From Mariniblastus sp. (lineage in GTDB: Bacteria > Planctomycetota > Planctomycetia > Pirellulales > Pirellulaceae), in assembly GCA_029251085.1 (NCBI GenBank), contig JAQXDZ010000020.1, positions 1-64,000 of the forward strand: DNA of 64,000 nucleotides, in the 5' to 3' direction. Positions 37,256 through 46,670 of this stretch are shown one piece after another (the stretch's first letter is position 1; every line of letters begins with the position of its first letter). The translations under genes were made by a program, and so were the position numbers. The notes below the pieces were generated by a model. It did not search any database, was not told the origin of the DNA, and saw nothing but the letters and a program-made list of their open reading frames with translations.

Positions 37256-38065
37256 ATGTCGGCGATCGACAAACTTTTTCAGCGGTTAAAATCGGAGGGC
37301 AAAAAAGCGTTCATGCCGTTCGTAACTGCCGGAGATCCTAGCTTAGATTTTACTGCGGCAATTCTTAAGCGATTGGATGCGGAGGGGTGCCACCTAGCTG
37401 AACTGGGTATCCCCTACAGCGATCCCATTGCTGACGGCCCAGTCATTCAAGACTCGTACACTCGCTCGCTTCAGGGGGGAACGAAGCTTAGCGGTATCTT
37501 TGCGATGGCCTCCGAAGTGACGTCAGAGATTACGATGCCGGTCGTCACGATGGTGAGTTACGCAATTATTTACCGAATGGGAATTGACGAATATCTTCAA
37601 CAGGCAATTGCTGCAGGAATTTCCGGAGCGATTGTGCCTGACATGCCAGTCGATGAATCGGATGAGTTGGCGGCAAAGTGTAAAGCCCTCGACTTCAGTC
37701 TCATTCAGTTAATCACGCCGACCACCCCGCGTGACCGAGCTGTGCAAATCGCCGAGCAGACAACCGGGTTCATCTACTACGTTTCGATTACGGGAATCAC
37801 CGGTGAACGTACCGAGCTTCCTGCTGATTTGGCAGACAATCTAAAATGGTTGAAGTCGGTTACCGATTTACCAATTTGTGTTGGCTTTGGGATTAGCAAA
37901 CTGGAGCACGTCGAAGTCCTTAAACCGGTCGCAGACGGTTTAATTGTTGGTTCTGCGATCGTCCGTCGGATTGCTGCGGCGACCAACGATCCATCCAAAA
38001 ATCAGGATGTCATGGACGACGTGGGTGGGTTCGCTCAAGGGATGTTGTCGGCGATTAACGACTGA
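37256..38065 (+). CDS. trpA: Tryptophan synthase alpha chain
   Basis: A 269-residue TIM-barrel enzyme that splits indole-3-glycerol phosphate and channels indole to TrpB. Catalytic residues are in LAELGIPYSDPIADGPVIQ (the family Glu49 and Asp60 positions). MVSYAIIYRMGIDEYL, VPDMPVDESDEL, ITPTTP and YYVSITGITGER are conserved. The C-terminal VGFGISKLEHVE and GLIVGSAIVRRI bind the phosphate. It forms an operon with trpB. Confidence 0.97.
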   Translation: MSAIDKLFQRLKSEGKKAFMPFVTAGDPSLDFTAAILKRLDAEGCHLAELGIPYSDPIADGPVIQDSYTRSLQGGTKLSGIFAMASEVTSEITMPVVTMVSYAIIYRMGIDEYLQQAIAAGISGAIVPDMPVDESDELAAKCKALDFSLIQLITPTTPRDRAVQIAEQTTGFIYYVSITGITGERTELPADLADNLKWLKSVTDLPICVGFGISKLEHVEVLKPVADGLIVGSAIVRRIAAATNDPSKNQDVMDDVGGFAQGMLSAIND

Positions 38066-38314
38066 TGTTTCTCTAGAATCTCGAGCGTTCGTTTTCCCTG
38101 TTAAAAAAAGTGTCCTGTCACGGCAATCAAGGCCGACGTCAGTCTTATGCGGTGAATTGCTGATTAATCCTCACGTTCGCTACGGCCCACCTAGCTAATG
38201 GGTGTTATTTTTTCCTTTGAGTGCTTGCATAAAAAGCCTTGACCCTCAATCCGCTTCGGTACTACAGTTACTGCGGCGGCTGATTCGATTTATCGATTTG
38301 AACGGAGGTTCAAG

Positions 38315-38869
38315 ATGCCAGAGCAGTCAGAGAATTCACCTGAGCCAAGATCGGCAATTCAGCGATATTTTGCCGGCTTAGCCGAGCATACATTTCATTC
38401 GCAATTAGGCGTCGTCGATCCGTTGTTGATTGACTACCTCACCGAGCTTTTAATTCGCTCAACTCGTAGCGATACGATCCATCGGATTCGTAGCGTTACC
38501 GGAAGACCAATCATGAGCGTTCATGAAATGGCGGCTGAGGCGTCGGAGCGTTTGGGGAGTGCAAGGCGGGAGGTGCACTTGCATATTGGCGATTTCACTT
38601 TGTTCTGGGCAGGCCTTTACCCCGAAGCATTGCGGGATGGCGATTCAGATTCATCGGGTCGGTTTGAGACCTATTGTGCTTTTGGTAAACGGTCTTATCG
38701 CATTGCCAGTGAAATGGAAGCACCGGTCGCTGAGTCACCACCATCCACGTTACTCGAACGTCTTAGCGATCGGTATGATTTGTGTTGTTACGGGCTCCGC
38801 GAAATACGCCGCCAATGGGAGTCTGGCGGTGGAATGGATTCTGGGCCAAATTCAATCTTGTTGGATTAG
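38315..38869 (+). CDS. Conserved hypothetical protein
   Basis: A 184-residue soluble protein with a strong ribosome site (GGAGG six bases before ATG 38315). I do not recognise a named family. The central part (about 30-120) is the best ordered: DPLLIDYLTELLIRSTRSDTIHRIR, a helical region with VHEMAAEA, then RREVHLHIGDFTLFWAGLYPEAL, whose HxGD and F-W-G pattern looks like a conserved core. The tail (GGGMDSGPNSILLD) is polar. It ends 13 bases before the convergent stop of the ABC ATPase gene. Confidence 0.7.
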   Translation: MPEQSENSPEPRSAIQRYFAGLAEHTFHSQLGVVDPLLIDYLTELLIRSTRSDTIHRIRSVTGRPIMSVHEMAAEASERLGSARREVHLHIGDFTLFWAGLYPEALRDGDSDSSGRFETYCAFGKRSYRIASEMEAPVAESPPSTLLERLSDRYDLCCYGLREIRRQWESGGGMDSGPNSILLD

Positions 38870-38882
38870 TTAGAGTTGAACC

Positions 38883-39809
38883 CTAGGAAACCAATCCTTT
38901 GGTGACCATCATAAAGACGTCTTCGAGATTAGGATCCTTCTGCCCGAAATTGATAACTTCAACTTCATGCTTGATGAGTGACTTAAGCAACTCTGCAGGA
39001 TTGTGATCAGCACTGGTGAATTCAATGATCAATTTAGAGCCATCGACTTGGATGTCTCGCACTTCGGGATTGCTGCGGACAATGGACAATCCTGTTTCGA
39101 GGTTTTCTCCAAACCTCGCTTCGATAACCTGATTTCCTCGAATTCTCTTATAAACCTCATCGATTGGGCCGTGCATTAATAACTTTCCTCTTTCGATAAT
39201 TCCGATCGAAGTACAACAGTCAGCTAACTCAGTAAGAATGTGACTGGAGATGAGGATAGTTTTTCCCATGCGTCTCAGCTCTTTCAAGAGAGCTTTCACT
39301 TCAATCCGGGCGCGGGGGTCAAGTCCACTCGCGGGTTCATCGAGGATCAAGACGGGAGGGTCATGAACGAGGGTCTTTGCAAGGCACAATCGTTGTTTCA
39401 TACCTCGCGAGAGTCCGTTGACGAAGTCATCACGTTTATAGGTAAGATCGAGCAGGTCGAGCACATCCTTGATCACCCGTTTTCTCTGCGTCCGACCAAT
39501 CTTGTAGGCAACGGCAAAGAAATCGAGAAACTCCCAGACCTTCATTCCGTCATAAACACCAAACGCATCGGGCATGTACCCAACACTGCGCCGCACGTTC
39601 ATGGGATCCTCTGATACGCTGTACCCGTTGATGGTGCCATCACCTCTAGAGGCGCGCAGCAGGGTCGCGAGAAAACGGATGCTTGTACTTTTCCCGGCAC
39701 CATTAGGTCCGATAAAGCCAAACATTTCACCTTCGGCGATTGTCAAATCAAGTGAGTCGACGGCAGTGAAGTCACCGTAGTCTTTTCCAAATCCACGTAA
39801 TTCAATCAT
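38883..39809 (-). CDS. ABC transporter ATP-binding protein, GldA/CcmA-like
   Basis: A 308-residue ATPase of the exporter-type group that includes GldA. Walker A is GPNGAGKS near residue 35, the signature is LSRGMKQRL, Walker B LILDEPASGLDPRAR, and the switch histidine is in SSHILTEL. The C-terminal 80 residues form the usual accessory domain. The 939-residue lipoprotein gene lies 63 bases upstream on the same strand and is probably co-transcribed. No ABC-2 type permease is adjacent, which is unusual for this type of ATPase. Confidence 0.92.
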   Translation of the reverse strand: MIELRGFGKDYGDFTAVDSLDLTIAEGEMFGFIGPNGAGKSTSIRFLATLLRASRGDGTINGYSVSEDPMNVRRSVGYMPDAFGVYDGMKVWEFLDFFAVAYKIGRTQRKRVIKDVLDLLDLTYKRDDFVNGLSRGMKQRLCLAKTLVHDPPVLILDEPASGLDPRARIEVKALLKELRRMGKTILISSHILTELADCCTSIGIIERGKLLMHGPIDEVYKRIRGNQVIEARFGENLETGLSIVRSNPEVRDIQVDGSKLIIEFTSADHNPAELLKSLIKHEVEVINFGQKDPNLEDVFMMVTKGLVS

Positions 39810-39872
39810 GGTGTGTTTTTTCTGTTTGCAATTTAAAAAAGTGAACTTGCTGCTGTTGCAGGATGGCTTGGT

Positions 39873-42692
39873 CTATTCTACCTGATCAAGATTTGAGGTG
39901 ATTTTAAAATCGTTGATTGAGTTTAAGTCTCTTTTGGCGATTGGTAATTCACCGCGCTGGAGATGAGCTACCACCAGAGAGCGTTTGACGGTTTGCGTTG
40001 CGGCTGGACTGAAAACCGTATTTCCAGGATGGCCTTTGCTGATTCCAATCAAGCGATATTCATTGTTGTCTATTGCTAAATTTCGAAGGATAGTTTGTCT
40101 CATTAAGTCGAGAGTTAATTTGGATGAGCCAGTGGAATTAATTTTTGCGTATTCAGTAATGAAAGCGTTCTTCGTGGATTTGATTTCATCGCCGTCCACG
40201 CTGCCTCCGCTCTTTGCTAACAGCAGCTGCCTGATGGTTCCTTTGATCTTTTTGATTTCGGGGAATTTGCTGATAGTGTCAATGTCCGCCTGATCCAATT
40301 CGTTCAAGTTGGTCTCCCAGATGGACTCTGCCGTAGCCAATAAGCTAGTAAATTCGGAGTCGGGTTGCCAAATAGAATCGACTGTTTCACAGGGTTGAAA
40401 TTTCAAAGTAACTTCCTCTCCAGTTCCAATTGAATCGAAAGGAGCAAACTGTAGTTTGCCATTTTTGTCACGGCCGATGACGGCTGCATTTTCAATCGTC
40501 ATCAACGTCGAGTTGGAAAGGGTGGGTTGTTCCGTTTCGGGATTGTTGGAAAAGGAGATAACGCCGCCCAAATTGACCATCGCCTCGGTGTGCAACAAGC
40601 CGGTAGAGTTCGATTGGATTTGAAACCCTTTGAGCTCGTCCTCAACGGTGCGGCGCAGGGTAACTTCACTTAGAGTTTCGGCAGACTGAAATTTTTGGTT
40701 TTCCAAGTCCGAGATCGAGAAAGGCAGTGACTGAGCCGAGCGATTGTCGAGCTCAGCGGTGTATCGTGTAGAGAGTGAGGTGTAGAGTGCGGAGTATTCC
40801 GCCATGTGCGCCCGGGGATAGTCAGCATGAACTTCTAGTAGGCTGATTTGGGTGTTGCTTCTTGCAAAACCAATGTCTAGCGATGCAAGCTTGACGACAG
40901 TAAAAGCGGCAACCAGTGCGATAATTGGGACAGCGATCCAGGCGTATTCCACTTTTCTAATGATCCGAAAGAAAAGCCAGTTCAAAGGGACTAAGATAAA
41001 GAGATAAATCGCCAGCATTTTTAAAACAAAGCCGGAAGACGGGGGTGAGATGCCCGCCGTTTGTTTTAGCGTTTCACGAGCTGCACTGGAGATGGCTCCG
41101 TAGTCACTCCATCCTGCAACGCCGGAATACTCAGCGTCTTGATAGCCACCAAAATATAGATTTTCATCGCTTTTTCGGATCGCTAGTTCATTCACTGTAT
41201 CCATGGGGCGAATGTCGAAATTCGGCGCTGGAATGTCAGATTTAGTTGCGCTGAGTTCGTCCAATGTGGAATATGGAACGCTTTGCGTGCCGGTTGCCGA
41301 GAGATCTCGGGAAAGATAGCGAAGAGTGCTGCGGATCAAAGGATCGTAGGAGGTGGATCCGTAATCGATCCAGTTAAATACGGCAGTGGATGCGTCATTT
41401 TCGGCAAAACGCCGTGCTGGCATTCGCAAGAGGGCTCCGTTTAAGAAGCTAGAGAAACTGCCCCAGCTACGAATCAGTTGATCGTTGAGCGAAAAGGATG
41501 TGATTGCAATCCGACCGCGGCCAACGCGTCTTTCGATGGCGATTTTACCTGCGCCGGTGATAAAGTTGGCGTCTGGGTGAGGGGTAAGGGTGACTCCGAG
41601 TAAGGGAGACTTATTGGAGATGACAAGGTTCCGTGGATTCCCTTTATTAGCTTTCGGGGGAAGCGACCAGTTTTGATTGAGTTCGGTAATGTCAGAGTTA
41701 GTTATATTTTTTGTGCTTTCAAACGTTGCTGGAAGATAATCGGCGAGAAAACTGGTTTGGAGTTTGGCCAAGCAGTCGGGGCCGCTAAGAATAAGTTGTC
41801 CCCCGAAATGAAGCCAATCTAAAAGAGCTTCCTGGTGTTCTTGAGCCATTTCGTTGGGGTCCAAGTCATCCCAGATTAGATAGGCAATTGTCGTCCAGTT
41901 GAGTGAGTGTTTGGGGAGTGGCGAGGGATAACCACTGACCGACGGTACGACGAAATAGAAAGGTTCCAAGTTGGAACCATCTTGTTGTTGCCCATTCAAT
42001 CGAATGCTGTCGGATCGGTTAATGAAAGAGAAACTGTCGGGGCGACTGCTAAGCAGGACGATATGATACTGAAACCCTCCCATCAATTTTATAGGTTGGT
42101 TTTGCATTACGGGGGTAATGCCACTGGAAGACCGCCTCAGTGAGAATTTGACAGTTGCAGTTGTTGCGCGATCACGAATGGGAATGTAGACACTCGTCTC
42201 GAGATTTTTCAACTCTCCCTTCGGCAATGACGCGGGGCGGCTTGTCGTTAAAAAATAATTGGTGCCAGGAATGTTGGCTGGTTTGTTGCCGGGGCCGAGA
42301 CCGGATGCTTCGAGGTCGCCCCCAAAATTACTGTTGTTGGCGACTGCCTGAAAATTCGTGGTGTACCAATGCCCGGATTTAATTCGATTGAAACGTGTTC
42401 CACTCTCGTTCATGCTGCTAAGCATTTGTCCGAGTGGGTCTTCTTGTTCCTTCTTTTCCTGTTTTCGTTTTTCTTTTAATTTGTCGAGAGGGATAGGAAA
42501 TTGGCCGGGTAATAGAATTGGGGTGTTGGTCTCAAATGGTTCTTTGGGCTTTTTCTTTTCCTCAGCTTTTTTTTGAGCGATTGTCTTTTCGGAATCTAGG
42601 CAGCCGCTACATCCAGAAATTAGCAAAAACGAAAAAGCGAGCAATGAGATTGCAAAAGGGCGAAGCCAGGGATTGGATAGTATGGTGTTCAT
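39873..42692 (-). CDS. Large membrane-anchored lipoprotein associated with an ABC ATPase
   Basis: A 939-residue protein. The N-terminal helix ends in the lipobox ISGC (Cys28), so it is probably lipid-modified; a second Cys31 follows. A Lys/Glu-rich linker (about 36-85) precedes a long extracytoplasmic region. Two hydrophobic helices lie near residues 558-578 (LKMLAIYLFILVPLNWLFF) and 582-602, after which a second large extracytoplasmic domain runs to the end. The central region includes LLDWLHFGGQLILSGPD, like the GATase1-like domain of GldG/DUF4350 proteins that pair with ABC ATPases. The C-terminal part is a strand-rich domain I do not recognise. Role inferred as transporter-associated; substrate unknown. 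Confidence 0.7.
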   Translation of the reverse strand: MNTILSNPWLRPFAISLLAFSFLLISGCSGCLDSEKTIAQKKAEEKKKPKEPFETNTPILLPGQFPIPLDKLKEKRKQEKKEQEDPLGQMLSSMNESGTRFNRIKSGHWYTTNFQAVANNSNFGGDLEASGLGPGNKPANIPGTNYFLTTSRPASLPKGELKNLETSVYIPIRDRATTATVKFSLRRSSSGITPVMQNQPIKLMGGFQYHIVLLSSRPDSFSFINRSDSIRLNGQQQDGSNLEPFYFVVPSVSGYPSPLPKHSLNWTTIAYLIWDDLDPNEMAQEHQEALLDWLHFGGQLILSGPDCLAKLQTSFLADYLPATFESTKNITNSDITELNQNWSLPPKANKGNPRNLVISNKSPLLGVTLTPHPDANFITGAGKIAIERRVGRGRIAITSFSLNDQLIRSWGSFSSFLNGALLRMPARRFAENDASTAVFNWIDYGSTSYDPLIRSTLRYLSRDLSATGTQSVPYSTLDELSATKSDIPAPNFDIRPMDTVNELAIRKSDENLYFGGYQDAEYSGVAGWSDYGAISSAARETLKQTAGISPPSSGFVLKMLAIYLFILVPLNWLFFRIIRKVEYAWIAVPIIALVAAFTVVKLASLDIGFARSNTQISLLEVHADYPRAHMAEYSALYTSLSTRYTAELDNRSAQSLPFSISDLENQKFQSAETLSEVTLRRTVEDELKGFQIQSNSTGLLHTEAMVNLGGVISFSNNPETEQPTLSNSTLMTIENAAVIGRDKNGKLQFAPFDSIGTGEEVTLKFQPCETVDSIWQPDSEFTSLLATAESIWETNLNELDQADIDTISKFPEIKKIKGTIRQLLLAKSGGSVDGDEIKSTKNAFITEYAKINSTGSSKLTLDLMRQTILRNLAIDNNEYRLIGISKGHPGNTVFSPAATQTVKRSLVVAHLQRGELPIAKRDLNSINDFKITSNLDQVE

Positions 42693-42850
42693 TATTTATT
42701 TTCCAGCCAACGTTGGCAAAAGATCAAGCCAGTCGAATTGCCGTGAAGTTCGCCGAGACAAGCATGTTTCGAATAGTTGATCGTCATGAAATTATCTTGA
42801 CCGTCGGTCTTTTAATCGGAAGCGTGGCGCCTTGGTTGCAATTACGCTAC

Positions 42851-43738
42851 TCAAGCAATCGACTTAATTTGAATGATCGCAGCCATTAATGTATTTTCAA
42901 GGAGCATTGTGACGGTGAGTGGTCCAACTCCACCGGGCACGGGGGTAATAAATCCTGCGACCTCTTTCCCTGAATCGAAGTCTACATCGCCCACTAATCC
43001 TTGCTCGGTTCGGTTAATACCGACATCAACGACAACAGCCCCCGGCTTGATCATGTCGGGTGTCACAAAATTTGGCCGTCCAATGGCAGCGATGAGAATG
43101 TCGGCTTGTTGTGTTATCGAGGCGAGATTTTGAGTACGACTGTGACAAAGCGTGACGGTGGCGTTGGCCATTTCAGGGCCGAGATCTGAATCTTTTTGCC
43201 CCAACATCATCGCCATTGGTTTTCCAACAATGTCACTCCGGCCAATGACGCAGACAGACTTGCCTGTGGTTTCAATGCCGCAACGTTTGAGCATTTGCAC
43301 GATGCCGTGGGGCGTGCAAGGGAGAAACTGGGGCCGACCTTGCGAGATCAGACCAACGTTGTGGGGGTGAAAAGCATCAACGTCTTTTTGAGGATCGATG
43401 GCATCGAGAATCACGCGACTGTCTGCTTGATCGGGCAATGGAAGCTGGACAAGGATTCCGTTGACCTGGGAGTCTTCGTTGAGCTCAACCACTTTCGCGA
43501 GAATATCTTCGGTGGTGCTGGTAGCTGGAAGACGGTGAAGCTGGCTTTCGATACCGGCCCGGGCACACGCGCGTTCCTTGTTTCGAACGTAAACCTGGCT
43601 GGCAGGATCATCGCCAACGAGAACCGCAGCAAGTACTGGGGACTCGCCGTGATCCGCAATGAACTGTTCTACCTTCACTTTGGTTTCTTTTTGAATTTCT
43701 TTTGAAATTCCTTTTCCGTCCAGCAATTTAGCTGACAT
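42851..43738 (-). CDS. folD: Methylenetetrahydrofolate dehydrogenase/cyclohydrolase
   Basis: A 295-residue bifunctional enzyme that converts methylene-THF to formyl-THF with NADP. The ATG at 43738 (MSAKLLDGKGISKEI) has GGAG six bases upstream; a TTG at 43750 is less likely. The catalytic lysine lies in YVRNKERACARAGI, and the two family signatures appear as ILVQLPLPDQ with DVDAFHPHNVG, and the C-terminal GVGPLTVTMLLENTL. The nucleotide-binding loop is VIGRSDIVGKPMAMML. It lies upstream of the lipoprotein gene with a 158-base gap. Confidence 0.96.
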   Translation of the reverse strand: MSAKLLDGKGISKEIQKETKVKVEQFIADHGESPVLAAVLVGDDPASQVYVRNKERACARAGIESQLHRLPATSTTEDILAKVVELNEDSQVNGILVQLPLPDQADSRVILDAIDPQKDVDAFHPHNVGLISQGRPQFLPCTPHGIVQMLKRCGIETTGKSVCVIGRSDIVGKPMAMMLGQKDSDLGPEMANATVTLCHSRTQNLASITQQADILIAAIGRPNFVTPDMIKPGAVVVDVGINRTEQGLVGDVDFDSGKEVAGFITPVPGGVGPLTVTMLLENTLMAAIIQIKSIA

Positions 43739-44262
43739 TGCATGCTCCAATTTTTTCGTGTTAGTCAGTGGAGCTGTTGGGTAGCGAATCCGGCGTTGAT
43801 CAATTGATTCGCATTGATTTTTACTACACTGCTGGAGCTAATAACATAACGCGCCAGTAGAAATGCGAGAAGGCGCAGGGGAGCCTCTGACTGAATCTCT
43901 CTTGCTCTTTTAAGCGACACGCGGGATCAGAAGGTTTTACTTTTGCGACAAGCGTGAAACCTCTTACCGTTCATGGAACTATTGAATTTTTCAGGAACGC
44001 ATGCTGAGGCGATCTCGAGAAATACTCGGAGGATATGGCGTAATTTTGAGTTTTTTTTGCAATTATTCGACCTCTGTTAGGCGGTTTTCATGAGGTCCAT
44101 GCCTGTCAATTTTTTCGTAAAAGGCATTTAGGTGTGCAAATGCATTTTTTTTCGCCATAATTGATTCAGCCGGCGCGTGTACCTCACTCATCTTTTTGCC
44201 GATGGTATTTCGCGTCGGGAGTTCCAGCTGCCTTGATCACAGAAATGCAAGGAGTCGACGAA
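43739..44262. other. Intergenic region without a supported gene
   Basis: The 524 bases separate the divergent folD and HNH genes. The part from about 44040 to 44160 is AT-rich, with an ATGCCT...AGGCAT inverted pair around a T-rich loop near 44100. I see no tRNA, riboswitch or coding region. Promoters for both genes should lie here, but I could not assign -35/-10 boxes with confidence. Confidence 0.6.
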
Positions 44263-44859
44263 ATGGTTTCAGAGGTTCTCCAGCGGCCGACTTTGGTTCT
44301 AAATCGAAGTTGGCAACCGGTCAATGTCGCGACAGTAGCCCGCGCTCTTGTGATGGTTTGGAGCGGGGCAGCGCGAGTGGTCGATCCCGTCGACTATCAA
44401 CTTTACGACTGGGAAGATTGGTCTCGGGCGGATGCGGAAGACGGGCAAGAATTTGTGCGAACAGTTTCACGACGGATTCGCGTTCCCGAAGTGATTACAC
44501 TGGCAGATTTCAATCGCCTTCCTTCCACAACTGTCGCCTTCAGTCGTAGAAATCTCTTTAAGCGAGACCGGATGACCTGTCAGTACTGTGGTCGTCGACC
44601 CAAAGGGGGTGAGTTGACCATCGATCACGTTATTCCGAGGTCTCATGGAGGGGGATCGAATTGGGAAAATTGCGTGCTTGCTTGTGTGCCCTGCAATCAG
44701 AATAAAGCGGATCGGTCTCTTGAGAAAGCAGGTTTGAAACTATTAAATACGCCCAAACAGCCCAACTGGAATCCAATTTACTCGCAGCACACAACTGGTT
44801 ATCAAAGTTGGGCGAAATTCATCAGCGATGCGTATTGGAGTGCTGAGCTACTGGAATAG
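44263..44859 (+). CDS. HNH endonuclease family protein
   Basis: A 198-residue protein. ATG 44263 has AAGGAG eight bases upstream; ATG 44245 contains that site inside it and is less likely. The N-terminal half starts VLQRPTLVLNRSWQPVNVATVARALVM, a conserved segment common in planctomycetes and cyanobacteria. The HNH domain lies near residues 105-160: CQYCGRR, ELTIDHVIPRSHGG, ENCVLACVPCNQNK, with two CxxC pairs for zinc and the DH...N pattern of the ββα-metal fold. It could nick or cut DNA, but the biological role of this single-gene family is unknown. No restriction or phage genes are nearby. Confidence 0.88.
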   Translation: MVSEVLQRPTLVLNRSWQPVNVATVARALVMVWSGAARVVDPVDYQLYDWEDWSRADAEDGQEFVRTVSRRIRVPEVITLADFNRLPSTTVAFSRRNLFKRDRMTCQYCGRRPKGGELTIDHVIPRSHGGGSNWENCVLACVPCNQNKADRSLEKAGLKLLNTPKQPNWNPIYSQHTTGYQSWAKFISDAYWSAELLE

Positions 44860-45032
44860 AGAGGCTGCGAGTTACTTTGCGGCATTCGTCTCGGTACTAG
44901 GTCGAGCCTTGCAAAGGCATTAAGGTAAACCTTCAACGAAATTCGTTTTCGGTTTATTGTAAACTTCAGGTTTGTTGTAAATCGCTGCGATCTCTATTGA
45001 TTCATCTATTGTATTTCCGATTTGAGTTTTTA

Positions 45033-46289
45033 ATGCTTTCGAAATTTACCGTTTTTCTTTTTTGTCTAGGTTCGATTTTATCTATTTGTCATGAGGTTAG
45101 TGCTCAGAATGACTGGTCGCGTTGGCGAGGACCAAGCGGCAACGGGATTGCGGAATCCAAGGCTGCACCGCTGGAGTGGGGAAGTGATGAAAATGTTATT
45201 TGGAAAACCAAAGTGCCTGGGCGCGGACATGCCTCACCGTTGATCATCGACGGGAAAATTTTTCTAACAACGGCAGAGCAAAAAGATCAAACGCAATCGG
45301 TGATTTGTTTTGACCAAAAAGACGGAAAAACACTTTGGACGACCGAGGTCAATCGAGGGGGGTGGCCCAAACGATTGCATCCCAAAAATACACATGCGAC
45401 ATCGACGATAGCAACCGATGGCAAAAGTTTGTTTGCGGTATTTAGTCACCACAATAATGTTCACTTAATTGCGCTCGATTTTGACGGACAGGTGCTCTGG
45501 AAAAAAGACGTGGGAGTTTACTCTCCGTCCTACCCTTTTGGTTATGGATCTACGCCAATTGTTGATGGTGCCCGTGTGATCGTAACCAATGAGAATAAGG
45601 TTAAATCTGCGATCGTTGCGTATGACACCAAAACCGGTGATGAGGTTTGGCGAATTGACCGAGCTGGTGTTAGTAGTTACTCCACGCCGGTTGTCGCTGA
45701 GGTGGCTGGACGGCGGCAACTACTTATTAGTGGTGGCGGAAAAGTGGCGAGTTACGACCCGGAGACGGGCGATTCCATTTGGACAACAAAAGCTAATTGG
45801 GGAGTGACTTGCGGCACGATGGTTTGGGATGAGAATCGGGTATTTGCCAGTGGTGGATTTCCGGGAGGGCAAACCATCGGAATTGATGCTCGCAATGGTG
45901 AAAAGCTTTGGGATAATCCGGCCAAAGTTTATGAACAATCAATGCTCGCCTTCGGGGGCTTTGTGTTCGCTCATGCTGACAACGGTGTTTTGTATTGTTG
46001 GCGTGCAGCCGACGGTAATGAAATGTGGAAACAAAAATTCAGTAAACGCCGTGTCGCCGTCAGTGCTTCACCCGTCCTCGTCGGTCGAAACTTATACTTT
46101 ACAGCTGAGAATGGTGAGACCGTCGTCATTGAGGCGAAGTCTGAGGGCTATCAGGAAATCGCGCGAAATCAGTTAGGCGATGAAGCGTTTGCCTCTCAAG
46201 TGGTTTGTGGGGGAAGGCTTTATACGAGGGTCGCGGTGGACAGCGGGGGAGCCCGCCAGGAATGGCTGTATTGTTTGGGCGAGCGCTAA
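45033..46289 (+). CDS. Secreted PQQ-like beta-propeller protein
   Basis: A 418-residue protein. ATG 45033 (MLSKFTVFLFCLGSILSICHEVSA) gives a clean signal peptide cut after VSAQN; a TTG at 44997 is the alternative. DWSRWRGPSGNG follows, the opening motif of the PQQ-like WD/propeller family that is expanded in planctomycetes. Blades repeat with KDGKTLWTTEV, FDGQVLWKKDV, KTGDEVWRID, ETGDSIWTTKA, RNGEKLWDN and ADGNEMWKQKF, six to seven in all. Catalytic residues of true PQQ dehydrogenases are not apparent. Likely periplasmic, perhaps a scaffold or BamB-like protein. Confidence 0.85.
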   Translation: MLSKFTVFLFCLGSILSICHEVSAQNDWSRWRGPSGNGIAESKAAPLEWGSDENVIWKTKVPGRGHASPLIIDGKIFLTTAEQKDQTQSVICFDQKDGKTLWTTEVNRGGWPKRLHPKNTHATSTIATDGKSLFAVFSHHNNVHLIALDFDGQVLWKKDVGVYSPSYPFGYGSTPIVDGARVIVTNENKVKSAIVAYDTKTGDEVWRIDRAGVSSYSTPVVAEVAGRRQLLISGGGKVASYDPETGDSIWTTKANWGVTCGTMVWDENRVFASGGFPGGQTIGIDARNGEKLWDNPAKVYEQSMLAFGGFVFAHADNGVLYCWRAADGNEMWKQKFSKRRVAVSASPVLVGRNLYFTAENGETVVIEAKSEGYQEIARNQLGDEAFASQVVCGGRLYTRVAVDSGGARQEWLYCLGER

Positions 46290-46670
46290 CTGGGTTAGGT
46301 TTAATTGGCGAGGTTTAACTGGCGAGGTTTAACTGGCCTGCAGGTTTGTGTGCCAGTTTCGGTTTACAGTTCATTCATCCGGCGGCAGTTGGTCAAGCTT
46401 TTACAATTTTGAGGGCTATGCAGCGCGAGAACAGGAATTGCTTGCAATCCAATCGTCTTTGGAGGTGTCGTGTGATTCGCTTTGAATCCCTCAATATTAC
46501 GTGTTTTTCCTGCGAACCGTGTGTCGGTTGACGGCTTTGTGTGTATTGAAGTGGACGGTTTGCGGTTACCCGAAAACGACTGAGGGAAAAGATTTGATTC
46601 CCACCGCAAGATGGGCTATTTTTTCAGCAGTCACACACGATCGAATAGGCGTTCAGAAAAGGCGAAACCA
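46290..46670. other. Intergenic region without a supported gene
   Basis: These 381 bases separate the propeller gene and the protease gene. They begin with the tandem repeat listed at 46293-46334. After that I see no coding region or RNA gene. The protease promoter should lie near the 3' end. Confidence 0.6.
46293..46334. repeat. Three 14-bp tandem repeats
   Basis: Units at 46293-46306, 46307-46320 and 46321-46334; the last two are identical (GGCGAGGTTTAACT) and the first differs at three positions. They follow the propeller stop codon directly. They may be a variable-number repeat; no hairpin or terminator is evident. Confidence 0.8.
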
